Shown here piece by piece: positions 55,013-64,000 of a DNA stretch of 64,000 nucleotides (its first letter is position 1; the number at the start of each line of letters is the position of its first letter). The DNA lies in contig NZ_ASTG01000003.1 of the NCBI RefSeq assembly GCF_000412635.1, positions 279,998 through 343,997 on the forward strand, in the 5' to 3' direction. The position numbers and the translations under genes are program-made. The notes under the pieces were generated by a model. That model saw nothing but the letters and a program-made list of their open reading frames with translations, was not told the DNA's origin and did no database searches. Origin of the DNA: Sphingobium bisphenolivorans. Its GTDB lineage: Bacteria; Pseudomonadota; Alphaproteobacteria; Sphingomonadales; Sphingomonadaceae.

Positions 55013-55930
55013 TCACGCCGTGGCGCGCTCGATCAGCCCTCGCAGCTCGGCATCCTCCTGAGCCGTCAGGTCGGTCAGCGGCGAGCGCACCGGCCCCGCG
55101 TCGCGGCCAACGGCGCGCATCCCCGCCTTGACGATGGAGACGGCATAGCCCTTCCCCCGGTTGCGCAGCGCGATATAGGGCAGCACGAAGTCCTTGAGGC
55201 CCTTCATCACATGGGCCTGATCGCCGGCGCGCACCGCCTTGTAGAAGGCCAGCGCCCATTCCGGCAGGAAGTTGAAGATCGCCGAACTGTAGGTCGTGAC
55301 CCCCATGGTGAGATAGGGCGTGGCGAACGTCTCGGCCGTCGGCAGTCCGCCAATATAGGTCAGCCGGTCGCCCATTCGGGCATAGATGCGCGTCATCAGC
55401 TCGATGTCACCCACGCCGTCCTTGAAGCCGACGAGGTTCGGATTGCGCTCGCACAGCCGCGCCAGCGTCTCGTCATCGATGATCGCATTGTCGCGGTTGT
55501 AGACAATGACGCCCAGCCCCGTCGCGCGGCAGACCGCCTCTATATGGGCGGTTAGCCCCTCCTGGCTCCCGTGCATCAGATAGGGGGGCAGCAGCAGCAG
55601 CCCGTCCGCGCCCGCCTTTTCCGCGCCCCGCGCGATGCCGGTCGCGATCGCCGTGCCATAGCCGCAGCCGGAGATGACCGGAATGCGCCCATTCGTCTCC
55701 TGAACAGCGGCGCCGACGACCTGCACGACCTCATCGGGGGTCAGCGAGAAAAACTCGCCCGTGCCGCCGGCGGCGAACAGGCCGGTCAGCTCATGCTCCA
55801 GCATCCAGCCGCAATGGTCGCGATAGGGCGCTTCCTGAAATGCGCCCTGCGCATCGAAGTGCGTGACCGGGAATGACAGCAATCCCCTGCCCAGCTGCCG
55901 CGCCAGATCATCGGGGCCAAAATGGCTCAT
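55013..55930 (-). CDS. kdgD: 5-dehydro-4-deoxyglucarate dehydratase
   Basis: A 305-residue aldolase of the DHDPS/NAL family. It dehydrates and decarboxylates 5-dehydro-4-deoxy-D-glucarate to 2-oxoglutarate semialdehyde. The Schiff-base lysine is K170 (LVGFKDG) and the catalytic tyrosine is Y144 (VIVYNRDNA). GGTGEF (55-60) and [13 protein letters not shown] near the N-terminus distinguish KdgD from DapA. It is the first gene of the minus-strand unit. The gene for glucarate/galactarate dehydratase (gudD) and for the semialdehyde dehydrogenase are not in the window, so the pathway is completed elsewhere. Confidence 0.9.
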   Translation of the reverse strand: MSHFGPDDLARQLGRGLLSFPVTHFDAQGAFQEAPYRDHCGWMLEHELTGLFAAGGTGEFFSLTPDEVVQVVGAAVQETNGRIPVISGCGYGTAIATGIARGAEKAGADGLLLLPPYLMHGSQEGLTAHIEAVCRATGLGVIVYNRDNAIIDDETLARLCERNPNLVGFKDGVGDIELMTRIYARMGDRLTYIGGLPTAETFATPYLTMGVTTYSSAIFNFLPEWALAFYKAVRAGDQAHVMKGLKDFVLPYIALRNRGKGYAVSIVKAGMRAVGRDAGPVRSPLTDLTAQEDAELRGLIERATA

Positions 55931-56096
55931 GTCCTGAAATCTCCTCTCCCTTAAAGGCGATCGCCGCCACGGGTACCGGCCATGGAATAGGAGGATCGCC
56001 GATCCGGGTCCAAACCAAAGGGGCGCATGATCAATGCACGTCTTGGCTTGATCGGCGTCGGGGGAGCCTCCTCCTCACGGCCGAGTTGTCTTCCTT

Positions 56097-57401
56097 ATGA
56101 TCCTCACCGACATCGCCACCCGCACCTACGACCATGGCTGGCGGCTCGATCCGATCGTGCGCAGCCTGCTCGACACCGACTTTTACAAGCTGCTGATGTT
56201 GCAACTCATCTGGCGGCGGCATCGGGAGACGCGCGCGACTTTCGCCCTCATCAACCGCACGCGGGCCGTCCGGCTGGCGGAAGTCATCGATGAAGGCGAA
56301 CTGCGCGCGCAGCTCGATCATGCCCGGTCGCTGCGCTTAACCAAGAAGGAACTGATCTGGCTCGCGGGCAACAGCTTCTATGGCGAAGCACGCATGTTCG
56401 AACCCGCTTTCCTAACGTGGCTCGGCGATTTCCAGCTGCCAGATTACGAACTGCGAGCAGTGGACGGGCAATTCGAACTGCATTTCGACGGTCCATGGAC
56501 GCACACGACGATGTGGGAGATTCCCGCCCTCGCCATCGTCAACGAGTTGCGCGCGCGCGCCGCCCTGCGCGGCAAGGGCCGCTTCACGCTCGACATTCTC
56601 TATGCCCGCGCCAAGGCGAAGCTGTGGGACAAGGTCGAGCGGCTGAGGCAGCTGCCCGACCTCATGCTGTCCGATTTCGGCACCCGCCGCCGCCACGGCT
56701 TCCTGTGGCAGCGCTGGTGCGTGGAGGCGCTGAAGGAGGGGCTCGGGCCGCGCTTCATCGGCACGTCGAATGTGCTGCTGGCGATGGACAGCGATCTGGA
56801 GGCGATCGGCACCAACGCGCATGAGCTGCCGATGGTCGCCGCCGCGCTGGCGCAGGACGATGCCGAATTGGCCGCTGCGCCCTATCGCGTGCTGGACGAA
56901 TGGCGGCAGGCCTATGGCGACAATCTGCTGATCGTCCTGCCTGACGCGTTCGGCACGACCGCCTTCCTGCGCGACGCGCCGGACTGGGTCGCGGACTGGA
57001 CCGGTTTCCGGCCCGACAGCGCCCCGCCGATCCCTGCGGGCGAACAGATCCTCGACTGGTGGCGGGCGAAGGACCGCGATCCGCGCGACAAGCTGCTGAT
57101 CTTCTCCGACGGGATGGACGTGGCATCGATCGAAGCGACCTACCGGCACTTCCAGGGTCGCGTCCGCACCAGCTTCGGCTGGGGGACCAACCTCACCAAT
57201 GATTTTCGCGGCTGCGATCCGGACGACGCAGGAGGGCTCGACCCGATCTCGCTGGTCTGCAAGGTCGTGAGCGCCGATGGCCGCCCGGCGGTCAAGCTGT
57301 CCGACAATCCCGAAAAGGCGACCGGAACGCCCGAAGAGATCGCCCGCTACCTGCGCGTCTTTGGCGACATGAATCGCCGCACCACGCCTGTCACCGTTTA
57401 A
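56097..57401 (+). CDS. pncB: Nicotinate phosphoribosyltransferase
   Basis: A 434-residue enzyme of the NAD salvage pathway, joining nicotinate to PRPP with ATP. Typical for PncB are [38 protein letters not shown] and [10 protein letters not shown], and TNLTNDFRG near the end. The ATG at 56097 has a GC-rich leader. It stands between kdgD and the siderophore receptor, with no functional link to either. Full length for the family. Confidence 0.94.
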   Translation: MILTDIATRTYDHGWRLDPIVRSLLDTDFYKLLMLQLIWRRHRETRATFALINRTRAVRLAEVIDEGELRAQLDHARSLRLTKKELIWLAGNSFYGEARMFEPAFLTWLGDFQLPDYELRAVDGQFELHFDGPWTHTTMWEIPALAIVNELRARAALRGKGRFTLDILYARAKAKLWDKVERLRQLPDLMLSDFGTRRRHGFLWQRWCVEALKEGLGPRFIGTSNVLLAMDSDLEAIGTNAHELPMVAAALAQDDAELAAAPYRVLDEWRQAYGDNLLIVLPDAFGTTAFLRDAPDWVADWTGFRPDSAPPIPAGEQILDWWRAKDRDPRDKLLIFSDGMDVASIEATYRHFQGRVRTSFGWGTNLTNDFRGCDPDDAGGLDPISLVCKVVSADGRPAVKLSDNPEKATGTPEEIARYLRVFGDMNRRTTPVTV

Positions 57402-57416
57402 CGCGTGGCCGCTCAG

Positions 57417-57439
57417 TCATTGCGACTGACTTGCATTAG
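57417..57439. promoter_or_regulatory. Possible Fur box upstream of the siderophore-type receptor
   Basis: TTGCGACTGACTTGCATTAG resembles Fur boxes of proteobacterial iron genes (TTGCGAATGATTCGCATTAG-like arrangement), with 45 bases to the receptor start. It is an imperfect match, so this is a suggestion based on pattern and on the siderophore-type receptor that follows. Confidence 0.4.
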
Positions 57440-57483
57440 TAGCCATGTTTCGCTAGCGAGCGCCCGAGAAAAAGGGGCTACTC

Positions 57484-59688
57484 GTGCACAAAGCTATTTT
57501 GATCCTGCTCTCCACCGCCGCGCTGTCGGCTGCACAAGCAGCGCTGGCGCAATCCCCCATGGCAGAAGCGGACGCGCAAGCGGGCAGCCCGATCATCGTG
57601 ACGGCGGCGCGCAGCATCCTGCCGGCCAACGCGCTGCCTCTCACCATCGACGTGGTCGACAAGGCCGCGCTCGATCAGCAGATCGCGATTTCCGGATCGG
57701 TCACCGATGCGGTGGCGACCTTGACCCCCTCTTTCTCTCCCACCCGGCAGAAGCTTTCCGGTGCGGGCGAAACCTTGCGCGGCCGTTCGCCGCTTTACGC
57801 CATCAACGGCATTCCCCAGTCGACGCCGCTGCGCGACGGCGGGCGCGACGGTTTCACCATCGACGGCTTCTTCGTCGATCGGGTGGAGCTGATCTACGGC
57901 TCCAACGCGTTGCAGGGCATCGGCGGCACCGGCGGCATCGTCAACCAGGTCACGGTCGGCGCGCCGACGCAAGAGGGGCTGGGCGGCCGCGTGCTGCTGC
58001 AAGGTACGGCGGACAATGATTTCCACTCCGACGGTTTCGGCGGAAAGGCTGGCGGGCTGCTCCAATATAAGGCTGGCGATTTCGATGCCACGGTCGGCGC
58101 CACCTACGAAAAGCGCGGCGTTTTCTATGACGGGCAGGACCGCCGCGTCGGGCTCAACCTGACGCAGGGCGAGACACAGGATTCGCAGGCGACGAACGTC
58201 TTTGCGCGGCTTGGCTATGCCGTTTCCGCCACCGGCCGCATCGACCTGATCGCCAGCCGCTTCGAGTTGAAGAGCGACGGGGACTTCATCGCTCTGCCCG
58301 GCCGCCGCCTGACGGGTCTGCCCACCAGCGCCGTGCCCGGCGATTCGCCCGGCGTGCCGGCCGCTAACCGGACCGAAAGCCTTGCCTTGTCCTATACCGA
58401 CAACGCGCTTTGGGGCGGCAACTTCGTCAGCCAGATCTTTTTCAACCGCTCACGCGACACGTTCGGCGGCGAGAACCGGGATGCGAGCGGCCGGTACATC
58501 GCGTCTTTCCAGGACCCCAGCATCGCGCCCGATGGCGATCTGTTCGACCAATCGCAGAACCGATCGCGCAAGGTCGGCGCCAAGATCAGCTATGAGCGCG
58601 CCGTCCCGGGGTTCGAGGCACTCACCGCCACGCTCGGCTTCGACGCGCTGTGGGACAAGACCGAGCAGCGCCTGATCGCCACCGGCCGCGTCTGGGTGCC
58701 GCCGGCCGAGTTCCGCAGCCTCGCGCCCTTTGCGCAGGCCAATCTCAAGCTGTTCGACGGTTTGGTCCGTATCGCGGGCGGCGCGCGCTGGGAAAATGTC
58801 CAGATCAAGATCGACGACTTCCACACCCTCGCCCAGACGACGCAGACGCTCCCCGCCGGGCAGCGCTACTGGGGCGGCGTCGATGTCGCCGGCGGCAAGC
58901 CCAGGTTCGATGATGTGCTGCTCAATGGTGGCATCATCCTGGAGCCATGGGAGGGCATCCGCGCCTATGCCAGCTATGCGGAGGGCTATACCGCGCCTGA
59001 TGTCGGGCGGATCACGCGCTCGATCAACCAGACCGGGGTGGACATCGATACCTATCTCGCGATCGAGCCGATCGTGTCCAACAATCGCGAACTCGGCATC
59101 GAGGTGAAGCGCGGCCCGTTCGACGGCTCCGCCACCTATTTCTGGTCGTCCAGCGACAAGGGCCAGCTGCTCGTGCCCGGCACCGGCCGCAATTTCGACG
59201 TGCAGCGCCAGCGCATCGAGATCGAGGGGCTGGAGGTCAATCTGCGCGCGCAAATGCCGATCGACGGGCTGAAGCTCGGTATCGGCTATGCGCATATCGA
59301 GGGCCGCTACGACAGCAATACCGACGACGTGGTCGACACCGACCTTGATGGCGTCAATATCTCGCCCGACCGCGTCAACCTGTCGGCGACTTATGATCGC
59401 GGACCCATTTCCGCGATTGTGCAGACGCAATTCTACCTGTCCCGCACATTCCACGCCGACGCCGGCCGGCCGCAGCCCGACCAGCGCAATAATTTTGGCG
59501 GCTATCATGTCACCGATGCCAGCATCCGCTATCAGACGAACTTTGGCGGCGTGCGGCTGAGCGTCCAGAACCTGTTCGACAAATTCTATATCGACTATAG
59601 CAGCGACACCCGCCTGCCGACGGACAATCTGGCCTATTTCGCCGGTCGGGGACGGACGTTCACGCTCAGCTGGGACTATGCTTTTTGA
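57484..59688 (+). CDS. TonB-dependent receptor, siderophore type
   Basis: A 734-residue TonB receptor with signal peptide (cleavage near ALAQ, residue 23), TonB box PIIVTAAR, and plug features LRGRSPLYAINGIPQ and VELIYGSNALQGIGGTGGIVN, which match ferric-siderophore and other iron-type receptors rather than the carbohydrate group. It ends in DYAF. The PepSY membrane gene follows with a stop-start overlap, a pairing known for iron-siderophore uptake. Transport of a ferric complex is therefore likely; the ligand is not known. Confidence 0.9.
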   Translation: MHKAILILLSTAALSAAQAALAQSPMAEADAQAGSPIIVTAARSILPANALPLTIDVVDKAALDQQIAISGSVTDAVATLTPSFSPTRQKLSGAGETLRGRSPLYAINGIPQSTPLRDGGRDGFTIDGFFVDRVELIYGSNALQGIGGTGGIVNQVTVGAPTQEGLGGRVLLQGTADNDFHSDGFGGKAGGLLQYKAGDFDATVGATYEKRGVFYDGQDRRVGLNLTQGETQDSQATNVFARLGYAVSATGRIDLIASRFELKSDGDFIALPGRRLTGLPTSAVPGDSPGVPAANRTESLALSYTDNALWGGNFVSQIFFNRSRDTFGGENRDASGRYIASFQDPSIAPDGDLFDQSQNRSRKVGAKISYERAVPGFEALTATLGFDALWDKTEQRLIATGRVWVPPAEFRSLAPFAQANLKLFDGLVRIAGGARWENVQIKIDDFHTLAQTTQTLPAGQRYWGGVDVAGGKPRFDDVLLNGGIILEPWEGIRAYASYAEGYTAPDVGRITRSINQTGVDIDTYLAIEPIVSNNRELGIEVKRGPFDGSATYFWSSSDKGQLLVPGTGRNFDVQRQRIEIEGLEVNLRAQMPIDGLKLGIGYAHIEGRYDSNTDDVVDTDLDGVNISPDRVNLSATYDRGPISAIVQTQFYLSRTFHADAGRPQPDQRNNFGGYHVTDASIRYQTNFGGVRLSVQNLFDKFYIDYSSDTRLPTDNLAYFAGRGRTFTLSWDYAF

Positions 59689-60767
59689 AGACGCTCGACC
59701 TTATGCACCGCTGGGTCGGCGGGCTGATCGGCCTGGTGCTGGCGGTGCTGGGCCTGTCCGGCGTGCTGCTGGTGCACAAGGACAGCTGGGTGCTTCTGCC
59801 CCACGCATCGGACCCGCAGGTGCGGGATAGCGCGGTCATCGCCCGCACGGTCGCACGGATCATGGCCGATCCCGCGAGCCGGCCCGATATGATCAGCTTC
59901 GCCGGGCCGGACTTCGGGCTCGACCGGCTGCGCTATGCCGACGGGGCCGGGGCCTATGTCACTCAGGCGGGCGATCTGGTCACGCGCTGGGAGAGCCAGT
60001 GGCAGCGGCCAGAACTCTGGCTGTTCGACCTCCACCATCATCTGTTCGCCGCCGACACGGGCGAGACGATCATCGGCATCGCCGCCCTGCTCGGCCTCTT
60101 CTTCGTGATTTCCGGCGCGATTCTCTGGACCCGCACGCGCCAGACCTTCGAATTCCGGCTGCTGCCAAAGCGCCTCAGCCGGCCGGCGATCGTGCGCCAG
60201 CATCGCGATCTGGGCATCATCGCGGCGCCGCTGCTCTTTCTCTCGCTGCTGACAGGCGCGATCCTGGTGTTCCGCCCGGTGGCGGCGGTGATCCTGGGCC
60301 CGTCCGCTCCTGCCTTGATCGACGCCAGCATCAAGGCCCCGAAATCACCGCCGGCCGAGGCAGCGGCGGCGCTCGACTGGCGCGCCATGATCCTGACGGC
60401 GCAGCAGCGCTTCCCCGATGCGGAGATACGCAGCCTCTCGCTGCCGAGGGGTAAGAACGGCCTTATCACGCTGCGCATGAAGAAGCCCGAGGAATGGCTG
60501 CCCAATGGCCGCACGACATTATGGTTCGCGGCGGATGACGGGCGGCTCGTATCGGCGCGCGACGCCTCGCGCCTGCCAGCGGCGGTCAAGATCTATAACA
60601 TGCTCTACCCGCTCCATGCCGCCAAGGTCGGCGGCCTGCTCTACAAGCTGGTGATGACCTTTTCCGGCCTTGCCCTCACCCTGCTGGGCAGCCTGACCCT
60701 ATGGTCATTCTGGTTCGGCAAGAAGCGGCAGGCGATCGGGCAGTCGCGCCTTGCCCGCGCGCTCTGA
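59685..60767 (+). CDS. PepSY-associated membrane protein (iron-uptake type)
   Basis: A 360-residue membrane protein with the PepSY_TM layout: helix at residues 10-30 (LMHRWVGGLIGLVLAVLGLSG), a periplasmic domain, then helices near 127-147, 180-205 and 325-345. LHHHLFAADTGETIIG and the HRDLG patterns are common in members associated with ferric reductase or siderophore release. The TTG at 59685 overlaps the receptor stop; an ATG at 59703 is the alternative start. Probably reduces or releases iron in the periplasm, in inference from genomic association. Confidence 0.85.
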   Translation: MKTLDLMHRWVGGLIGLVLAVLGLSGVLLVHKDSWVLLPHASDPQVRDSAVIARTVARIMADPASRPDMISFAGPDFGLDRLRYADGAGAYVTQAGDLVTRWESQWQRPELWLFDLHHHLFAADTGETIIGIAALLGLFFVISGAILWTRTRQTFEFRLLPKRLSRPAIVRQHRDLGIIAAPLLFLSLLTGAILVFRPVAAVILGPSAPALIDASIKAPKSPPAEAAAALDWRAMILTAQQRFPDAEIRSLSLPRGKNGLITLRMKKPEEWLPNGRTTLWFAADDGRLVSARDASRLPAAVKIYNMLYPLHAAKVGGLLYKLVMTFSGLALTLLGSLTLWSFWFGKKRQAIGQSRLARAL

Positions 60768-60832
60768 CGGCTGCAATCCGCATCGCCAAAACTTCGGTTG
60801 ACCTGCCGGCGCAGTGTGCGAAGCCACGCGTC

Positions 60833-61684
60833 ATGCTGAAGGTCGATCAAGCGGTCATCATCGGGGGAGGGTTCAGCGGGACCCTGCTCGGCATCAATCT
60901 GCTGCGCTACGGCACGCTCAAGGTGACGATCATCGAGCGGCAGGCCGACCGGCTGGGCCGCGGCCTTGCCTATGGCGCCGCGCAGGAAGGCCATATCCTG
61001 AACGTCCGCGCCGCGAACATGAGCGCGCTGCCCGACCAGCCGGATCATTTCGCCGATTGGCTGGCGACGCGGCGATTGGGCGAGCAAGGCAGCTTCGCCA
61101 CACGCCGGGATTATGGCGCCTATCTCTGCGCCCTGCTCGATGAGGTGAGCAGCCGCGCTCAGGGCAGGCTGACGACCTTGGCGGAGGAGGCGATCGACCT
61201 GCTCCAGACCGACGGCGGCGTCCGCGCCATCTTACGTTCTGGTGCCACTGTCGACGCCGATATCGCCGCGCTTGCTCCGGGAAATCTGCCGCCGCACGAC
61301 CTCCCCGCCTTCGCGCGTCTGCAAAGCACCGCTTATGTCAATGATCCCTCGGCCCCGACGTCGCCGAGGGGTTGCAGCCCCAGGACGATGTCCTGCTGCT
61401 CGGCAGCGGGCTGACGGCGGTCGATTGCGCGCTCAGCCTGGACAGCGCGCCTCGCGGCTCGAGGAGCAATTCGGGCCGACCCGCTCGCCATCGGCATCGA
61501 CGTCGATCGCCAGTGCCATGCGATCAGCAGCGATGGCAGCGCTCACCAAAGATTGTTCGCAGTGGGGCCGATGATCCGGGGCGCGCATTGGGAAATCGTC
61601 GCCGTGCCCGATATCAGGCGGCAGGTCTGGTCACTCGCCCGAGAGCTGACCGGCGCGCACTGGGTGACGGCGGAGGGGCTGTAA
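60833..61684 (+). pseudogene. Decayed FAD-NAD(P)-binding protein gene
   Basis: The N-terminal part (frame of ATG 60833) has the dinucleotide motif IIGGGFSGTLLG and LGRGLAYG of the FAD-NAD(P)-binding family. A one-base loss near 61357 (CCG GAC reduced to CC GAC) breaks the frame; the next frame continues as EGLQPQDDVLLLGSGLTAVDCALSL. After about 61450 the sequence jumps to a C-terminal part in the first frame (AIGIDVDRQCHAI, GPMIRGAHWEIVAVPDIR) ending at TAA 61682-61684. The total is ~284 codons against ~470 in intact relatives, so an internal deletion of ~180 codons also occurred. It probably supplied an iron- or amine-related oxidoreductase. Confidence 0.8.
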
Positions 61685-61742
61685 GGCAGCCCCCCGACCC
61701 CAAGGCGAAAAGCCGGGGTAGGCTCGCCCACCCCGCGCCTTC

Positions 61743-62630
61743 TTACAGGCCGTCGACGGCCTTGCTGACCAGGATGTTCACCGCGACGCGGCGGTTCTGG
61801 GCCTTGCCTTCAACCGTGTCGTTGCTGGCGACCGGGTCCGATTCCGACATGCCGGTCGGGGTCAGCATGCGGTAGGGCTTCCAGTGGCAGGCCTGCTGCA
61901 GATAGTTGACGACGCGGGCAGCGCGCTTCTCGCTCAGCCGCTGGTTGAATTCGTCGCCACCCGTGGAGTCGGTATAGCCCACGACCAGCAGCAGGGCGTT
62001 GCTCATGCCCTCGGCAGCGGTCGCCGCGGCGCACAGGTCATTCTTCGCCTGCTCCGACAGCACGGCCTTGCCAGTGTCGAAGTTCACGTTGGTCGTGCCC
62101 TTGATATTATACTGGTCGATTTCGCCCATGCGGCCGCGCAGCGCCGCCGTGGCTGCGGTCTGCTCCTCGAAGCCCTGCGCGGTGCCGTTCTGGATCATGG
62201 ACGCGGTCTTGAGATCCCGGCTCGTCAGCTTGATCTGGCTCGCCACCAGGCCGCCGCCCGTCTGCCAGGTCTTGACGGTCACCGGCACGCCGTTCAGCAG
62301 CGACGCGGCGGCCAGCCGGTCGCGGTCAAGGCCGAACAGGCCCTTGGTGGCGCTGATCTTGGTCGCGTCGTTGATGACGATGACCGACTTGGTGCCATCA
62401 GCGGCCGTGACCTGCATCTTGTCGCCGCTCCGCGCGGAAATGATGCCCTTGATCTCTGGGCCTGCGACGTTCTGCGCGGGCATGTCGACGGTGGCCGACA
62501 CGTCGGCGGCGGGCTGCTGCTGATCCTGCGCGGGCACGTCGGCCGTCTGCGCCGACAGGCTGCCGGAGGACACCCCGGTGATCAGGGCAAGCATCAGCAG
62601 ATATTTGGGACTCTTCGATATGACACTCAT
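61743..62630 (-). CDS. OmpA-family outer-membrane / peptidoglycan-binding protein
   Basis: A 295-residue protein with a signal peptide (cleavage near SAQT, residue 29). Residues ~60-135 form a small beta domain resembling DUF5666-type OB folds (IKGIISARSGDKMQVTA). Residues ~180-290 form the OmpA-like peptidoglycan-binding domain (VNFDTGKAVLSEQAKNDL, GYTDSTGG, RLSEKRAARVVNYL, NRRVAV). It probably anchors the outer membrane to the cell wall. AAGGAG precedes the ATG. Stands alone. Confidence 0.9.
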   Translation of the reverse strand: MSVISKSPKYLLMLALITGVSSGSLSAQTADVPAQDQQQPAADVSATVDMPAQNVAGPEIKGIISARSGDKMQVTAADGTKSVIVINDATKISATKGLFGLDRDRLAAASLLNGVPVTVKTWQTGGGLVASQIKLTSRDLKTASMIQNGTAQGFEEQTAATAALRGRMGEIDQYNIKGTTNVNFDTGKAVLSEQAKNDLCAAATAAEGMSNALLLVVGYTDSTGGDEFNQRLSEKRAARVVNYLQQACHWKPYRMLTPTGMSESDPVASNDTVEGKAQNRRVAVNILVSKAVDGL

Positions 62631-63112
62631 CAGGCTACTCCTTCAAAATTCGACCAGCCGGGCCTGCGTCGCCGCAGCTTCTCGTCCGACCGCCGTCCCG
62701 CGTGATGGCGTACCCAGCTGTCAGAACCCCCTCCATTAAACTCGCAAAATGCGCCACGGCGCTGCAGGAGAGCGCCATGGAGTTTCTGCCTGTTCAGATT
62801 TACCTTGCTGCCACATGAACAGCCAAGGGGCGTCATGCGGTCTGGCAGGCAATTGGAGTGCATATTGCGACGAACCGAGCCGCACTGCACGATGCAGGCC
62901 CAAGATGAGTTCAGGTAAAGCTGTCAAATAGGACTTTGAAGGAATAGCCCCGTTTACCGCGATCTTCATGACCAAGAAGAGGATTGAGTAGTCTTCCGTT
63001 TCTACTTTAGCCTATTAATCCTTATTGATCATTCATTTGACGGGATCTTGGACGGCGGCGTCCGATAAGCCGCCGCAAAACGGCGCTATGCCTGCCGCTC
63101 TCCCGAGTCTTT
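62631..63112. other. Intergenic stretch, no gene seen
   Basis: The 482 bases between the OmpA and GH43 genes have only short, poor open frames. The stretch is AT-richer near 62930-63030. A short inverted repeat, GGCGGC/GCCGCC around 63053-63075, has no T-run on either strand. It may carry the ompA promoter. Confidence 0.4.
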
Positions 63113-64000
63113 TTACAGCCCGCGGAAGCGAAAATCCCGAAAGCGCGCCGTTCCCTGCCCCGCAGAATAGAGGCCAGGCCGCAGGTACAGGAAGCCCCCG
63201 CGCACATTATGGTGATAGCCGGACACTTCCATGCCGCGATCGAACCGAGTCCAGTTCTTGCCTCCGTCGCCGGACAGGTGGAACGATATGATATGCCGGT
63301 TGTTCGTCACCCGCATCCGCAATCGCCGGCCATAAGGATTGGCCGGACGCCCGCGCTCCATCCCATATTGATGGGTGACGAAGCGCGCTTCATCGAAGCC
63401 GAGGCCGCAATACAGTTTTTCGTCATAGAAGAGGAGCAACCCCGCAACCCCGCCCGGTTCGATCTCTATGTCGCACTCGAACTGATAGGCCTGGTCGCCG
63501 GCTGTCAGCAGCAGTGGCGATGAACTGCTCGGCGCCTGCCCGGACGCCTTGAGCAGCAGGCTTTGCTCCTCGACCCTTGCCCGCGTCTGCTCGTCGGGGC
63601 CAGGCTTGAAGAAATTCCATTTGCGTCCCAGTGCCAGCGGGCCGTCGAACCGGTCCGACAGCGGCTGGCCGTGCGGCAGCGCCTTGCCGCCGCGCGGCTT
63701 TGGGAGTGGCTTCGACAGGTCGCCGCCGGTCATGCGGAACCAGCCGTCATCGGTCCATTCCACCGAATCGAGCAGCGTCTGCCGCCCGAGCGTCCAATAG
63801 CCATTTTCAAAGCCATGATAGACCGACCACCAGCTGCCGTCCGGCGCCTCGACCAGCGAGGCATGACCCCGCGACCACCATTTCTCATCCAGGCTGGTCG
63901 TGCGCACCAGCGGATTGGCCGGGCAATTCTCCCAAGGCCCATGGATCGAGCGCGACCGGGCGGCGATCACCATGTGGCCCGTCGGCGGCCCCGCCGTGCC
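63113..64000 (-). CDS. Glycoside hydrolase, GH43-like, 3' part (cut by the window end)
   Basis: The frame is open to the right edge (GTAGPPTGHMVIAARS at the edge) and encodes the C-terminal ~295 residues. Seen: ARSRSIHGPWENCPANPLV, then GHASLVEAPDGSWWSVYHGFE, which is the last propeller-blade pattern of GH43 family arabinosidases/xylosidases, and from about residue 105 of the visible part a DUF1349/concanavalin-like beta-sandwich (ending FRDFRFRGL). It probably removes arabinose or xylose side chains. The catalytic residues lie beyond the window. The TAG/TAA stop is followed by no terminator that I can see. Confidence 0.82.
   Translation of the reverse strand, partial: GTAGPPTGHMVIAARSRSIHGPWENCPANPLVRTTSLDEKWWSRGHASLVEAPDGSWWSVYHGFENGYWTLGRQTLLDSVEWTDDGWFRMTGGDLSKPLPKPRGGKALPHGQPLSDRFDGPLALGRKWNFFKPGPDEQTRARVEEQSLLLKASGQAPSSSSPLLLTAGDQAYQFECDIEIEPGGVAGLLLFYDEKLYCGLGFDEARFVTHQYGMERGRPANPYGRRLRMRVTNNRHIISFHLSGDGGKNWTRFDRGMEVSGYHHNVRGGFLYLRPGLYSAGQGTARFRDFRFRGL

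Noticed and set aside
63053..63075. GGCGGC/GCCGCC inverted repeat as a terminator
   Set aside because: No T-run on either strand and it does not follow a gene end at suitable distance.
1..64000. tRNA, rRNA, CRISPR arrays, phage or plasmid genes
   Set aside because: I looked for TTCGA-arm patterns, regularly spaced direct repeats and integrase or replication motifs while reading and found none. A dedicated search program could still reveal a missed small RNA.

Overview
The window reads as chromosomal DNA of a GC-rich alphaproteobacterium, most likely a sphingomonad (Sphingobium, Novosphingobium or Sphingomonas type). The signs are five large TonB-dependent receptor genes, periplasmic DUF6152-type proteins, a DUF6961-like small gene, many LysR regulators and a GC-rich third codon position throughout. 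I saw no tRNA, rRNA, CRISPR array, complete insertion sequence, phage gene or replication origin. The assignment to genus is inference.

Layout from left to right. 1-9.2 kb: the tail of an unknown gene, a secreted GH79-type glycosidase, then a LuxR - GMC oxidoreductase - SMP-30 lactonase unit divergent from a TonB receptor, and a LysR gene. 9.3-17.7 kb: a pseudoazurin, two overlapping polytopic membrane genes, a secreted rhodanese/SMP-30 fusion, a TonB receptor, a DUF6152 protein and two tandem paralogues of unknown function, closed by a strong terminator. This is the least explained block. 17.7-25.6 kb: a sulfonate-sulfur operon (permease, ATPase, thiol dioxygenase, triple-rhodanese, flavin monooxygenase, binding protein) with a divergent LysR gene and a second binding protein beyond it. 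26-29.5 kb: two methyltransferases, a DUF2147 protein, a large inverted repeat and nhaA. 29.6-36.3 kb: a TonB receptor broken by one in-frame stop, a secreted tyrosine phosphatase, a possible flavoprotein-monooxygenase remnant, and the glutathione-dependent formaldehyde genes with a divergent LysR gene.

36.3-37.4 kb is an island of small genes and minus-strand terminators. 37.6-43.4 kb is a tight signalling operon: EAL phosphodiesterase, LysM lipoprotein, Ser/Thr kinase, FHA (TagH-like) protein and PP2C phosphatase. This set resembles the threonine-phosphorylation regulators of type VI secretion, but no secretion machinery lies in the window. 43.5-46.3 kb: phaB, a poorly supported ORF, and a Crp/Fnr regulator divergent from a BLUF photoreceptor.

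46.3-56 kb is a sugar-acid locus: a large TonB receptor divergent from an MFS (glucarate-type) transporter and a Tat-exported protein, followed by kdgD - lysR - carboxylesterase on the other strand. 56-61 kb: pncB, and a siderophore-type TonB receptor with a PepSY membrane protein behind a possible Fur box. 60.8-64 kb: a decayed FAD-NAD(P) protein gene, an OmpA-family protein, and the 3' part of a GH43-type glycosidase cut by the window edge.

Taken together the genes describe a heterotroph that imports plant- or algae-derived carbohydrates and sugar acids through TonB receptors, scavenges organosulfur and iron, and detoxifies formaldehyde. Three genes or gene remnants show decay, which suggests active turnover of accessory content.
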